Below, one piece after another: positions 9,943 to 18,760 of a DNA stretch of 64,000 nt (within the stretch, counting starts at the first letter, position 1; each line of letters opens with the position of its first letter). The position numbers and the translations under genes are program-made. The DNA is from Bacillaceae bacterium IKA-2 (GTDB lineage Bacteria; Bacillota; Bacilli; Bacillales; Anaerobacillaceae): positions 2,728,001 to 2,792,000 of the forward strand of contig CP134492.1 in assembly GCA_031761875.1 (NCBI GenBank). The letters are read 5' to 3'. The notes under the pieces were generated by a model, which saw only the letters and a list, made by a program, of their open reading frames with translations, was not told where the DNA came from and made no database searches.

Positions 9943-10673
9943 CGTTGCTCATCCTCCTTAATGGCAGCATGGGCATCTCTTTGTGATTTTTTGACATCGG
10001 TTAACTGACGCTCTAGCAAACTTTTAAAAGAACCTTTTGAATTATCTGTTCCTTCTTTTTGATCTGAAAATTTTGTTTTTACCTTGTTAAATAGCGACGA
10101 TAACTGTTGTTGACCTTCTTGTATTTCATTATCATTGAGAATAGTTGTTACTTCATCAGGATTGTCAATTTCTTTTAAAAGTTGAATCGATTCCCCAACA
10201 CCGACAACTAAAATCCGCTTCCCTACTCTGACTAACTGAATTGAACGATTAGTTCCAATGTGGACGCCACCAATGTTTTGTAATGTTTGGTTTGCCTGAT
10301 AGGACTGGGAACGTTTCCCTATAAATCGGATAAGTGCATAAATCATCATAATAATCACTGCTAATGCAAGAAATAATTGGACAAACATTCCAAACAAACT
10401 TTGTTCTTTCATAAGACCATCAAGATCATTTTCAATGACGTTTTCTTGCTCACCCAATGACTCTGCTAACCCATTATTTTCTGGTTCAAGAGGATTTTGT
10501 TTATCGGGACCTTGTCCTTCAAGTCTTTCGAATATATCTAAAACAGAATCGTTGTCAGCATCTTCATCGATTAGATCAGCTAAGACTCCGAACGGAAGGA
10601 TAAAAAAGAAAATAAGTAAGAAGCTTGAAAGAAATAGATTTTTGTACAAAGGGATCCTGATCTTTGTCATCAT
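9939..10673 (-). CDS. fliO: Flagellar biosynthesis protein FliO (FliZ)
   Basis: FliO stabilises FliP during assembly of the export channel. A signal-like hydrophobic N-terminus (residues about 14-32) is followed by an acidic extracytoplasmic stretch, one membrane segment near residues 95-112 (LFLALAVIIMMIYALIRFIG), and a cytoplasmic domain with RSIQLVRVGKRILVVGVGES. Two adjacent ATG codons (10673 and 10670) could start it. It lies 3 bases after cheY and overlaps fliP. Confidence 0.93.
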   Translation of the reverse strand: MMTKIRIPLYKNLFLSSFLLIFFFILPFGVLADLIDEDADNDSVLDIFERLEGQGPDKQNPLEPENNGLAESLGEQENVIENDLDGLMKEQSLFGMFVQLFLALAVIIMMIYALIRFIGKRSQSYQANQTLQNIGGVHIGTNRSIQLVRVGKRILVVGVGESIQLLKEIDNPDEVTTILNDNEIQEGQQQLSSLFNKVKTKFSDQKEGTDNSKGSFKSLLERQLTDVKKSQRDAHAAIKEDEQR

Positions 10674-10676
10674 TAC

Positions 10677-11039
10677 CTACCCAATCGTCTTTTTAATTGC
10701 TTCAATAACACGGTCTGCTTGGAAAGGCTTTACGATAAAATCTTTCGCACCCGCTTGAATTGCATCAATAACCATTGCTTGCTGTCCCATTGCAGAACAC
10801 ATAATTACCTTCGCATTCGGGTCGAATTTCTTAATCTCTTTTAAAGCTGTGATTCCATCCATTTCTGGCATTGTAATATCCATTGTTACTAAGTCAGGTG
10901 AAACTTCCTTATACTTCTCAATTGCCTGTGCACCATCATTTGCTTCACCTGCTATTTCGAATCCATTTTTAGATAAAATATCTTTAATCATCATTCTCAT
11001 AAAAGCTGCGTCATCTACGATTAAAATTCTATTTGCCAT
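10677..11039 (-). CDS. cheY: Chemotaxis response regulator CheY
   Basis: CheY-P binds the C-ring switch (FliM, FliY) and changes rotation direction. It is a stand-alone 120-residue receiver: acidic pair Asp9-Asp10 in IVDDAAF, phospho-acceptor Asp54 in TMDITMPEMDG, Ser/Thr-type residue in CSAMGQ and the lysine in FIVKPF. It lies between fliY, its phosphatase and target, and fliO, as in B. subtilis. Confidence 0.97.
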   Translation of the reverse strand: MANRILIVDDAAFMRMMIKDILSKNGFEIAGEANDGAQAIEKYKEVSPDLVTMDITMPEMDGITALKEIKKFDPNAKVIMCSAMGQQAMVIDAIQAGAKDFIVKPFQADRVIEAIKKTIG

Positions 11040-11083
11040 TGTTCCGCCTCCTCAAATACTATTTCGTAAAAAAAATATCGGAA

Positions 11084-12364
11084 TTACTGTAAATTTTTCA
11101 AACGTTCAGTTTGACTAATAATATCTGTTATTCTGACCCCAAAGTTTTCCTCAATAACAACTACTTCACCTTTGGCTATCAGCTTACTATTTACCAAAAT
11201 ATCAACAGGTTCCCCAGCTAGCTTATCTAACTCGACAATAGACCCTTGCGATAATTCAAGAATTTCTTTGATAGAACGCTTTGTTCTTCCTAATTCAACG
11301 GTTACTTGTAATTGAATATCGAGAAGCATATTTAAATTTTTGGTCTCTGAATGGTTCAAGCTTGGAGTATCAAAATTAGAGAAGGCCGCTGGTAGAACAT
11401 TTGCAGCTCGTCCATCTGCTTGACTAAACCCGAGCCCACCAAAACTTTGTGGCTGTCTGGGCACTGGTGGTTGTTGGTATTGTTGGTGTTGTTGATTTTG
11501 TTGAGCATATGGAGCACCCTGTTGCTGTTGTGGCTCATAGTGTTGATTATTTGCTAGCCCTTGTGGGATTTGACTCTGAGCGACCTGCTCGTACTGTCTA
11601 TCCGATGTTAACTGAGCTGGTTGAGGAACTTCTGGTTCAACTGGAATTTCCTCGCTATCATTTGGATTCATTAATTCGTTTACTAAATCTTTGGCAAAGG
11701 AAACGGTAACTAACTGCATAATTTCTGAGTCTATTAACGTCCCAATTTTTAAACTAAAAGAAATTTTTACTAAAATATCTTCATCTGGAATATGTCTAGT
11801 TCCTTGACCTTCCTTCACATCCATTAAATCTATTCCAGGTGGGGAAATATCAATTTTTTTATTGAATATTGTTGACATTGAGGTAGAGGCAGAACCCATC
11901 ATTTGATTCATTGCTTCTTGAACCGCACTAATTTCCATTTCACCAAGCTCATCCTCAATTATTTCAATGCCATCGCCACCTAGCATTAAATTAGCAATAA
12001 TTGCAGCGTCTCTTGTTTTAATAACTAGCATGTTCATTCCCTCAAATCCTTCTGTATAAGTAACGTGCACAGCTACATGAGGTTTTGGAAACTGTTCTAC
12101 AAGATCTTCTCTAGATATGACTGACACTTCCGGTGTTGTAATTTCAACTTTTTGACTTAATAATGTAGATAGCGCTGTAGATGCACTTCCAAATGAGATG
12201 TTTCCAACTTCACCTAGTGCATCTTGTTCAATACTAGTCAGATAGTTTTCTGTATTTAGACCACCATTACTAGAATCATTTTCACTTTCCCCATTATCAT
12301 CTTCGTCATTATTTATCCCACTTAACAAAGCATTAATTTCATCTTGAGAAAGCATGTCACTCAT
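11084..12364 (-). CDS. fliY: C-ring switch protein and CheY-P phosphatase FliY
   Basis: FliY is the Gram-positive switch protein combining a CheC-like phosphatase with a FliN domain. The N-terminal CheY-binding peptide is LSQDEINALLSG. Both phosphatase sites are present: EQDALGEVGNISFG and ISAVQEAMNQMMG. A long Gln- and Pro-rich linker (about residues 240-320) leads to the FliN/SpoA domain at the C-terminus. The ATG at 12364 follows GAGGAGGGTGAAAATA and overlaps the fliM stop by 8 bases. A TTG at 12382 in the same frame lies on the ribosome site and is unlikely. At 426 residues it is longer than the B. subtilis protein, mostly through the linker. Confidence 0.95.
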   Translation of the reverse strand: MSDMLSQDEINALLSGINNDEDDNGESENDSSNGGLNTENYLTSIEQDALGEVGNISFGSASTALSTLLSQKVEITTPEVSVISREDLVEQFPKPHVAVHVTYTEGFEGMNMLVIKTRDAAIIANLMLGGDGIEIIEDELGEMEISAVQEAMNQMMGSASTSMSTIFNKKIDISPPGIDLMDVKEGQGTRHIPDEDILVKISFSLKIGTLIDSEIMQLVTVSFAKDLVNELMNPNDSEEIPVEPEVPQPAQLTSDRQYEQVAQSQIPQGLANNQHYEPQQQQGAPYAQQNQQHQQYQQPPVPRQPQSFGGLGFSQADGRAANVLPAAFSNFDTPSLNHSETKNLNMLLDIQLQVTVELGRTKRSIKEILELSQGSIVELDKLAGEPVDILVNSKLIAKGEVVVIEENFGVRITDIISQTERLKNLQ

Positions 12365-13349
12365 TATTTTCACCCTCCTCAATTAATTCGGTTACTTGAA
12401 CAGCAAGTTTATTTTTCACTATACCAGGTTGCCCCCAAAATTTCGGTTTGTCCCCAACGTTAATTAGCAACGGTTCATCTATTAAACTGTTCAATTCAAT
12501 TGTATCACCCATATCTAACTGTAAGAATTCTTCAATTGTAATTTCAGATTTCCCTAATTCAACTTTCATAATTAAAGGTGCTTTGCGGATATTTTTTTCG
12601 AGATTTTCTATTTCATCTGGGAGACGAATTTTCTTTTTTGTTTGCATCCAATGATGTATTGATAATTTCGGCAAAATATCTTCTAATACAACATGAGGAA
12701 GACATATATTAATCATCCCAGTAGCCTCGCCTATGGCAGTTGAAAGCGAAATAACGACTACCGTTTCATTAGGTGAAACCATTTGTAAAAACTGTGGATT
12801 TACTTCTAATTCATTCATCTGTGGATCAAGCTCCACAACCGAACTCCATGCTTCTTGAAAGCTTTCAAGGGTACGTTGGAACAATTGAGTCATAATTCTC
12901 GTTTCAATTTCTGTTAGATTTTCTACTTTATTTACAGCAATCCCTCTTCCACCGAGAAGTCGATCAAGCATAGCATAAGCAATATTTGGATTAACTTCGA
13001 TTAAAAATCTTCCATCTAGTGGATAAGGTTCAAAAACATTTAAAATGGTCATTTTCGGTACTGAACGGATGAATTCATCATATGGCAGCTGATCAACAGA
13101 CGCAACTGAAATTTGTACAAATGTCCGGAGTTGCGCTGAAAAATACGTTGTTAAAAGTCTAGCGAAATTCTCATGTATTCTTGTTAAGCTTCGGATTTGG
13201 TCTTTTGAGAAGCGAAGCGCACGTTTAAAATCGTAAACCTTGATTTTTCGCTTGCTTTCTTCTTTTTTTAATTCATCTGCATCCATTTCACCAGTTGATA
13301 TTGCCGATAGCAGAGCATCAATCTCACCTTGCGATAAAACTTCAGCCAA
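12357..13349 (-). CDS. fliM: Flagellar motor switch protein FliM
   Basis: FliM is the middle C-ring subunit that binds CheY-P. The N-terminal CheY-binding peptide EVLSQGEIDALLSA is intact, followed by the CheC-like middle domain with GGRGIA and VNPQFLQMVSPNE, and the C-terminal SpoA domain. The TTG at 13349 lies suitably behind GAGAGGTGAGG; the GTG at 13358 is inside that site. This gives 330 residues. It shares 8 bases with fliY. Confidence 0.95.
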   Translation of the reverse strand: MAEVLSQGEIDALLSAISTGEMDADELKKEESKRKIKVYDFKRALRFSKDQIRSLTRIHENFARLLTTYFSAQLRTFVQISVASVDQLPYDEFIRSVPKMTILNVFEPYPLDGRFLIEVNPNIAYAMLDRLLGGRGIAVNKVENLTEIETRIMTQLFQRTLESFQEAWSSVVELDPQMNELEVNPQFLQMVSPNETVVVISLSTAIGEATGMINICLPHVVLEDILPKLSIHHWMQTKKKIRLPDEIENLEKNIRKAPLIMKVELGKSEITIEEFLQLDMGDTIELNSLIDEPLLINVGDKPKFWGQPGIVKNKLAVQVTELIEEGENNE

Positions 13350-13406
13350 TAGCCTCACCTCTCTTTTTAAATTATTATTTGTAGATACTATTTAGTGAAC
13401 TTCACA

Positions 13407-13838
13407 CTATTGAAGGACAAAACCTATCGTGTAAACATCTACCACTTTTCCATCTTGCATATACTCATTAATTTTTGTCTGGAGGACATTTTCTAGATTT
13501 TCTATTCCTTCATAACCGCTAAAATCACTAGAACGCATCCCAGAAAGTTCACGAATAATGATGTTCTTAACTTGAAAATCTCTTTTTATAAGTTCTTCCT
13601 TTGCCTTACCGTTATCTACTTGAATTTTGAATGTGACACGAACAAAGTCATTGGTTAATAAATTAGTTGTAATTTCATTCATATCAACGGAAAGCGCAAT
13701 AATTTCATCAATAGTCGGTTCACGGTTGGGATCAACTTCCTTTATAAATTGATTGTATAATACTAATGTGATACCACCTATTAACGTTAAGGCAATTAAA
13801 ATAATCAACATAATATTAACTAATTTATTTTTAAACAA
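13407..13838 (-). CDS. fliL: Flagellar basal body-associated protein FliL
   Basis: FliL is a single-pass membrane protein that sits by the stator and supports torque. One hydrophobic segment covers about residues 8-29; the rest is extracytoplasmic and includes VDMNEITTNL and VRVTFKIQV. The start appears to be TTG at 13838, behind GGAGGG in the flbD end. Length 143 residues is typical. It lies one base after the flbD stop. Confidence 0.93.
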   Translation of the reverse strand: MFKNKLVNIMLIILIALTLIGGITLVLYNQFIKEVDPNREPTIDEIIALSVDMNEITTNLLTNDFVRVTFKIQVDNGKAKEELIKRDFQVKNIIIRELSGMRSSDFSGYEGIENLENVLQTKINEYMQDGKVVDVYTIGFVLQ

Positions 13839-13839
13839 A

Positions 13840-14055
13840 TCAAGATCCCTCCACCTCTTCGTTAATAAGTTTTACTACCCCAACTTCTTTATAAAACTTT
13901 GTTATTTTTCGGATAACATCATCTTCTTCTTCAAGCACAACAATTTTTTTCCCATTCACCAACGTAATTGTTGTATCGGGGAAAGACTGTACTTGCTCAA
14001 TGTAAATTGCATTTAAGATAAACGTTTGACCATTTAAGCGACTAAGTTTAATCAT
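13840..14055 (-). CDS. swrD: FlbD/SwrD family flagellar protein
   Basis: This 71-residue protein begins [15 protein letters not shown], which is diagnostic of the FlbD family. The B. subtilis relative SwrD increases flagellar power and is encoded at the same place, between flgE and fliL. No strong ribosome site is visible before the ATG; the upstream bases form a short stem (GCTAGA/TCTAGC). The C-terminus is acidic. Family assignment is firm, the precise role here is inferred. Confidence 0.9.
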   Translation of the reverse strand: MIKLSRLNGQTFILNAIYIEQVQSFPDTTITLVNGKKIVVLEEEDDVIRKITKFYKEVGVVKLINEEVEGS

Positions 14056-14130
14056 AGTAAATATGTAAAGGCTAGAGTATTCTTCTAGCTTTTTCCTCCT
14101 TAATAATAATCTATGTACGCATGTAGCAAG

Positions 14131-14165
14131 GTGAATAATGATCTTATTACTCTACCATTATTCAC
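14131..14165 (-). repeat. Stem-loop between flgE and flbD
   Basis: Ten bases, GTGAATAATG, are perfectly repeated in inverted orientation with a 15-base loop. No T-run follows on the minus strand, so it does not look like an intrinsic terminator. It lies 21 bases after the flgE stop and could protect or process the mRNA. Confidence 0.5.
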
Positions 14166-14186
14166 TCATTCTACATCTTTAGCTTA

Positions 14187-15416
14187 CTAACGTTTTAAGT
14201 TAACGAGCTCTTGGAGGATTTCATCTGATGTTGTAATCATTTTTGTATTTGCTTGGAAACCACGCTGTGCAACAATCATTTCAGTAAATTCTTCTGATAA
14301 GTCAACGTTTGACATTTCAAGCGAACTTCCCGAGATTACACCTCGACCTTCTCCAGCAAAACCGATATTAGGAGCACCTGAGTTGTTAGAAACCCTGAAA
14401 AGGTTATCTCCAGATTTTGTTAAACCACCTGTGTTATTAAACGTCGCCATCGCCAATTGACCTAAGATGCGAACTTCACCGTTGGTGTAAACTCCATTGA
14501 TTTCTCCTGTTTGTGAGATATTGAAGCTTTCTAAATAGCCTTCAAAGTTACCGTCAATTTCATCGACATCGGCGGTGTTAGAGCCTGCAAATTGAGTTAA
14601 AGAAGTTAAATCAATATTAAAATTGAAAGCTGCTGCCCCGCTAATTGCGGTAGGATTAAAAGTCAAAGGTGCAATTTGACCACCTGTTAACAATGCTCCC
14701 GTTGCCCCATCAAAAGTAATATTACCATTCCCTAGAGATGCTGCATTTCCAACCTGATTAACAGCATACCCCCATGCATTTGTTCCATTTTTCGTGAGAA
14801 CTATTTCAACATCATGCGTAGCACCTAGTGGATCAACCACTTTATATTGGACTGTTACCGAATTGTTTGGTGCTTGGGCTTCTGCATCCAAATTCCCTTT
14901 AAAGCCGATCGCCGTTGTTGCTTGTGGTGGAATAACTTCGCCTGATTCAATTCTCAAATCCCCAAAATTATTCTGGTTAATTCCATTCCCAGCAGCATTT
15001 GGTTGATAACCTTGTACCTTTAAGCCGTCACCCGTTACTAAAGTGCCTTGGCGATCTAAATAAAAGTTTCCAGCACGTGTATATGATGAAAGGTCACCAT
15101 CATTAACGATGAAAAACCCATCCCCTGAAATCCCTAAGTCAAGGGCTCGTCCAGTTGTTTGCAAACTTCCTTGGGTGTGAATAGTGTCGATAGTTGCCAG
15201 CGTACCCCCTAAACCAATTTGCCGCGGGTTCGTACCGCCGCGGTTGTCTGTTGGGTTACTAGACCCTGCTAGCTGTTGACTAACTAAATCTTTAAACGTT
15301 GTTCGGCCCTTTTTAAAGCCAAAAGTATTTACGTTAGCGATATTATTACCGATTACATCAAGCTTAGTTTGAAAATTTTTCATTCCACCAATTCCAGAAT
15401 ACATTGAACGTATCAT
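14187..15416 (-). CDS. flgE: Flagellar hook protein FlgE
   Basis: FlgE polymerises into the hook. The N-terminus carries the rod/hook signature NNIANVNTFGFKKGR and the C-terminus the matching SNVDLSEEFTEMIVAQRGFQANTKMI coiled region (split here for reading). Between them a FlgE D2-type domain (PLGATHDVEIVLTKNG) makes the protein 409 residues, clearly longer than the roughly 264-residue B. subtilis hook protein. AAAGGAGG precedes the ATG. It follows flgD and the TIGR02530 gene, as expected for a hook gene. Confidence 0.94.
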   Translation of the reverse strand: MIRSMYSGIGGMKNFQTKLDVIGNNIANVNTFGFKKGRTTFKDLVSQQLAGSSNPTDNRGGTNPRQIGLGGTLATIDTIHTQGSLQTTGRALDLGISGDGFFIVNDGDLSSYTRAGNFYLDRQGTLVTGDGLKVQGYQPNAAGNGINQNNFGDLRIESGEVIPPQATTAIGFKGNLDAEAQAPNNSVTVQYKVVDPLGATHDVEIVLTKNGTNAWGYAVNQVGNAASLGNGNITFDGATGALLTGGQIAPLTFNPTAISGAAAFNFNIDLTSLTQFAGSNTADVDEIDGNFEGYLESFNISQTGEINGVYTNGEVRILGQLAMATFNNTGGLTKSGDNLFRVSNNSGAPNIGFAGEGRGVISGSSLEMSNVDLSEEFTEMIVAQRGFQANTKMITTSDEILQELVNLKR

Positions 15417-15481
15417 GTTTTTCCTCCTTTGATAATTGCTTCAATCAGTCAGCAATTTTCGGCTTCCTTTCGGTCCAGCCA

Positions 15482-15862
15482 TTAATCCATTAAAATCGTG
15501 CCATTAATATTTGTAAAAATTTGTGATTTGGCTTCATTCCGGTCCATAACTGTAATAACTGTATTATTTTTCGCACTAACAACAAGGGCTGCATCTTTTA
15601 AGACAACTAATGATTCATGAACACCCTTTGTCTTAGCTTCTTGAACCTTTGTCGATATTTGCGACCATTTTTCTTGGTCTATTTCAATTCCTCGGTCTTG
15701 AAGCCTTTTTTGGGCATGCTTACTTATTTTTAATTCAGATGTGTCAACTAAACGCTGCTGTAAAATGTCTTTAAATTGTGTTACTGGAGTTCCTTGCTTT
15801 TTTGTGACGCTTGTCGGCTTTGGTAATTGATGTAGGTGATAAGATTGGATCTTACTAACCAT
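15482..15862 (-). CDS. Flagellar operon protein of the TIGR02530 type
   Basis: This 126-residue protein lies between flgD and flgE, the position of the TIGR02530 'flagellar operon protein'. It shows the family core SKHAQKRLQDRGIEID and VVLKDAALVVSAKNNTVITVMDR. No signal peptide or membrane segment is present. GGAGGTG precedes the ATG. The function is not established; hook assembly is suggested only by location. Confidence 0.85.
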   Translation of the reverse strand: MVSKIQSYHLHQLPKPTSVTKKQGTPVTQFKDILQQRLVDTSELKISKHAQKRLQDRGIEIDQEKWSQISTKVQEAKTKGVHESLVVLKDAALVVSAKNNTVITVMDRNEAKSQIFTNINGTILMD

Positions 15863-15884
15863 TCAATTCACCTCCATTTATAGA

Positions 15885-16343
15885 CTATTTCTTTTCACTA
15901 GTTCTCCCAATGTGGATAACTTGAATTGTGTCAATCATTTCTCCACTATCTAAAACCAGCTTCGTTTTACCATTTTGAAAGCTTACTGCTTTTACAAGAC
16001 TCTCCACTTCAAGGATCTTCGTCTCGCCTTCCATGTCTGAAACTGTTTGTTCCCATCTAATTTCTTTGTCTATTAACTGACTATGAGAAAGAAAATGACT
16101 ATCTTTTTGCATATCTATAAAACTAGTTAACGTTTTGTTCATTTGTGTCATTTGCTCTAAAGAAGAGAAGTTTGCCATTTGTGAAATAAACTCTTTATCT
16201 TCCATCGGATTTGATGGATCTTGATTTTGTAATTGTGTTATTAATATTTTCAAAAACGAATCCTGGCCTAGTATATTCTGGTCCGTTTTTCTTTCGGGTT
16301 GTCGTTCTGAAAGGTACATGCTTTGATTGATTGAATTTATCAT
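15885..16343 (-). CDS. flgD: Flagellar hook capping protein FlgD
   Basis: FlgD forms the cap under which hook subunits assemble. The conserved N-terminal motif [19 protein letters not shown] and [19 protein letters not shown] are complete. At 152 residues it is the short Bacillus type, lacking the long C-terminal Ig-like part of enterobacterial FlgD. It lies 9 bases after fliK. Confidence 0.94.
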   Translation of the reverse strand: MINSINQSMYLSERQPERKTDQNILGQDSFLKILITQLQNQDPSNPMEDKEFISQMANFSSLEQMTQMNKTLTSFIDMQKDSHFLSHSQLIDKEIRWEQTVSDMEGETKILEVESLVKAVSFQNGKTKLVLDSGEMIDTIQVIHIGRTSEKK

Positions 16344-16352
16344 TTGATCACC

Positions 16353-17633
16353 CTACACCTTTACATTAAAAGATTCTAAAAAATCCTCGAAATTTATTGC
16401 TTCGTCCTCATTGTCTTGATTTTGCGATTGTTCTTGATTAGACTTGTTGTGGTTCTTTTCTTCTTGATTTTCTTTGTCAGATTGACCTAATGATTGTTGT
16501 TGCTGTTGTGTGCTAATTTCAATTTTCTCTACTGAAATATTTTGAGCGATAAAAGCTTGTCTTAATTGATGAAGTTGCGATTCAATCGCACTTCTTGCGG
16601 CATTTGTCGTTGTCATTAATTGAGCAATAATAACACCATTTTGCTGCGTTAACTTCACATCAAGCCTTCCTAAGTGTTCTGGGTATAACTTGATTGTGAG
16701 TTGATTTACACCATTCGGAAACTGAGCTAGAGAACTTCTACCAAGAATGTTTTGGAATTGCCGTAAAAATTGCTCATGAGTAGGCTGATTTCCACGATTT
16801 TCACCAACATGGATAATAAATTGTTGCACAGAGTTTAGCTGTCCTTGAGCAGGTGGTAAAACAATACCTTGATTTACTTTCGCTGATTGATCTACTACGC
16901 TTCTAGAAAAAGCCGATAAGACAAATTGGGCTTCTTTTTCACTTTTCTTTTGAGCTTCAAAGCCCTCTGTAAGTTGTTGTCTCTCCTTCGTTGTCATTGA
17001 TTGAAGGCTAGTCGTAAGCTGTTTAACAATCTCTTGAAAATCTCTTACATTGATTTTTTCATTGCTCAAATAATTTTGCTCATTTTTACTTAGCATTGTC
17101 AGAAGCTTTTCTAATTGAGTTTGAAAGTTAAAATCAATTTTAGTTTCAGAATCGACTTGATTTTGTGTTTGAGTGTGCGCTAAATCAATCATGACTGCAA
17201 GTAACTGAATTGGGTTATTTAACTCCCCCCCACCTTGTTCCAGCAAACTTTTTAAAGAATAATTGCCCCCTAATAAAGCTTGTAGTTCAAGCTGTAGATC
17301 ATAAGAAAGTTGTTCAAGAAAATCCACGACCAAAGGATTTTCAAGCACATCCTCAGCGAATATTACATCTCTACCCGAGAGCGCGTCAATAAGTTGACTC
17401 ATAAGCTTTTCGAGATCAACAAGCTCTTCATTTCCAGAAAACAAATCATCGAGTGGCGCTTTATTCTCACGTTCCTTCAATAAATCCGACACTTCTAGAT
17501 TTTTTTCAGCAAGTGAAGCATTGAACATCTGAAAGAATGTTGCCTGATGATTCGTTGAATCACTAGCGACGCTGATTCCGCCTTGCGTAACAGGTTGGCT
17601 CTGAATCATTTGCATGAAACTGATCCCGTTCAT
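16353..17633 (-). CDS. fliK: Flagellar hook-length control protein FliK
   Basis: FliK measures hook length and triggers the FlhB substrate switch. The N-terminal two thirds is low-conservation, Gln-rich sequence; the C-terminal Flg_hook domain shows LTIKLYPEHLGRLDVKL and GVIIAQLMTT. A Gln/Asn/Glu-rich tail ends the protein. The ATG at 17633 lies behind AAAGGAGGTG; the upstream GTG at 17642 is within that site. Product 426 residues. Confidence 0.93.
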   Translation of the reverse strand: MNGISFMQMIQSQPVTQGGISVASDSTNHQATFFQMFNASLAEKNLEVSDLLKERENKAPLDDLFSGNEELVDLEKLMSQLIDALSGRDVIFAEDVLENPLVVDFLEQLSYDLQLELQALLGGNYSLKSLLEQGGGELNNPIQLLAVMIDLAHTQTQNQVDSETKIDFNFQTQLEKLLTMLSKNEQNYLSNEKINVRDFQEIVKQLTTSLQSMTTKERQQLTEGFEAQKKSEKEAQFVLSAFSRSVVDQSAKVNQGIVLPPAQGQLNSVQQFIIHVGENRGNQPTHEQFLRQFQNILGRSSLAQFPNGVNQLTIKLYPEHLGRLDVKLTQQNGVIIAQLMTTTNAARSAIESQLHQLRQAFIAQNISVEKIEISTQQQQQSLGQSDKENQEEKNHNKSNQEQSQNQDNEDEAINFEDFLESFNVKV

Positions 17634-17652
17634 TTTTTTCACCTCCTTTCAA

Positions 17653-17678
17653 GCTAGACAATAAAAGGCGCAATCGCC
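17653..17678. repeat. Relic of a family A repeat junction
   Basis: The stretch from GCTAGACA to CAATCGCC matches the unit-to-unit junction of the tandem repeats near 41403 at about 22 of 26 positions. The hairpin body of the repeat is absent. It lies between fliK and the motE-like gene, next to the fliK ribosome site. Confidence 0.45.
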
Positions 17679-17732
17679 CCGGTAATTCCGAAGTAATACG
17701 TATTAACTTTCTGACCTTAAAAGAAAAAATTG

Positions 17733-18314
17733 TTAATTTGCGCTTAGTAGTGAAATGAATTGAGCTGCTTGATTCGGTGTCATTTTAGCGAAAATAGCTG
17801 CCCTAGCATCTGTTTTAATATAAGATAGATGAACACCTGCTTCGTCTTGTGGTAATTCTATTAAAATATTTGCGGCATTTTTTGCTGACATTGTTTCATA
17901 AATTTTTGCTAATTCTTGATATTCGGTCATGATCTCTAATTCAGCAGTTTCATTTTCATTCAGCTGTGCCATCAACAGCTCTATTTCTTTTAAAAGCAAT
18001 TGAACTTCATCTTCTTTAGAAGTTAATTGCTGTTCTAGTATTCCTATTTCCCTTTTATGAGTGTCTATCTTTGTGGTTAATTCCTCGATATTGATCTTTT
18101 CTTCTTCCTCTTGAATTTGCTCATCTGTTTTTACATATTCTGAAAAAAATGGAATTTTTGAAACTAGCTGTTTTCCTTCATTAATAATACTCATTTCCAT
18201 AAAGCTAAAAATAATACTAAATAAAATAATTGCAAAAACAACCGGAATAAAAATAACCATTATTAGCCACTGTACTTTACTATATTCCTGCTCTGCTTTT
18301 TTCATAGAACTCAC
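17733..18314 (-). CDS. MotE-like flagellar protein (YlxF)
   Basis: The protein has one membrane segment (about residues 17-41), a long heptad-like coiled coil (about 62-140), and a C-terminal MgtE-N/MotE-like module with YETMSAKNAANILIELP and KMTPNQAAQFISLL. It occupies the ylxF place between fliJ and fliK. MotE-type proteins act as chaperones for other flagellar membrane proteins in other bacteria; this role is inferred here. Its ATG directly follows the fliJ stop. Confidence 0.88.
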   Translation of the reverse strand: MSSMKKAEQEYSKVQWLIMVIFIPVVFAIILFSIIFSFMEMSIINEGKQLVSKIPFFSEYVKTDEQIQEEEEKINIEELTTKIDTHKREIGILEQQLTSKEDEVQLLLKEIELLMAQLNENETAELEIMTEYQELAKIYETMSAKNAANILIELPQDEAGVHLSYIKTDARAAIFAKMTPNQAAQFISLLSAN

Positions 18315-18758
18315 CTAATTTAACTTTCTCATAAACTGTTGAACGGAAATTTCATCCATTAAGAGGTTTTCTTGATGTTTAGTTTCTTCGATATACTTTT
18401 CCCGCTTTATTTGTTTCATCTTTTCATATTTTTTTTGTTCGATCGATTTCACCACTAATACTTCTTGTTTTCTGTTCATGTTATCTCGTGCTTTTTGTGT
18501 GAAATTTTGCTGTCTGTCGATTTGTAATTGCATTTGGTTTAAAAGTGTATGTGAATGTTGAATTTCAAAAATATGAATTCCTGTTTCGATCCGTTTATAA
18601 TACTCATTTTCATATTGCTCTTTTTTTTTCAACTGCTCAAATAACTTAGTTGCTACATCTTCAAATTGTTTAGTTGCTTGTGTAAATTCTTTTTCTGCTT
18701 TAATTTTATCATCTTCTCTTATTTCTAAAATTTTTTGCAAGGAAAACTGAAATGACAT
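18315..18758 (-). CDS. fliJ: Flagellar export chaperone FliJ
   Basis: FliJ is the coiled-coil stalk of the FliHIJ export ATPase. The 147-residue protein is almost entirely charged, predicted coiled coil, beginning FQFSLQKILEIREDDK, which is typical of the family. It lies 2 bases after fliI and directly before the motE-like gene. Confidence 0.93.
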   Translation of the reverse strand: MSFQFSLQKILEIREDDKIKAEKEFTQATKQFEDVATKLFEQLKKKEQYENEYYKRIETGIHIFEIQHSHTLLNQMQLQIDRQQNFTQKARDNMNRKQEVLVVKSIEQKKYEKMKQIKREKYIEETKHQENLLMDEISVQQFMRKLN

Positions 18759-18760
18759 GA

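Noticed and set aside
11356-11538. Minus-strand ORF rich in Asn within fliY
   Set aside because: It arises from the CAA-rich Gln linker of FliY read in another frame.
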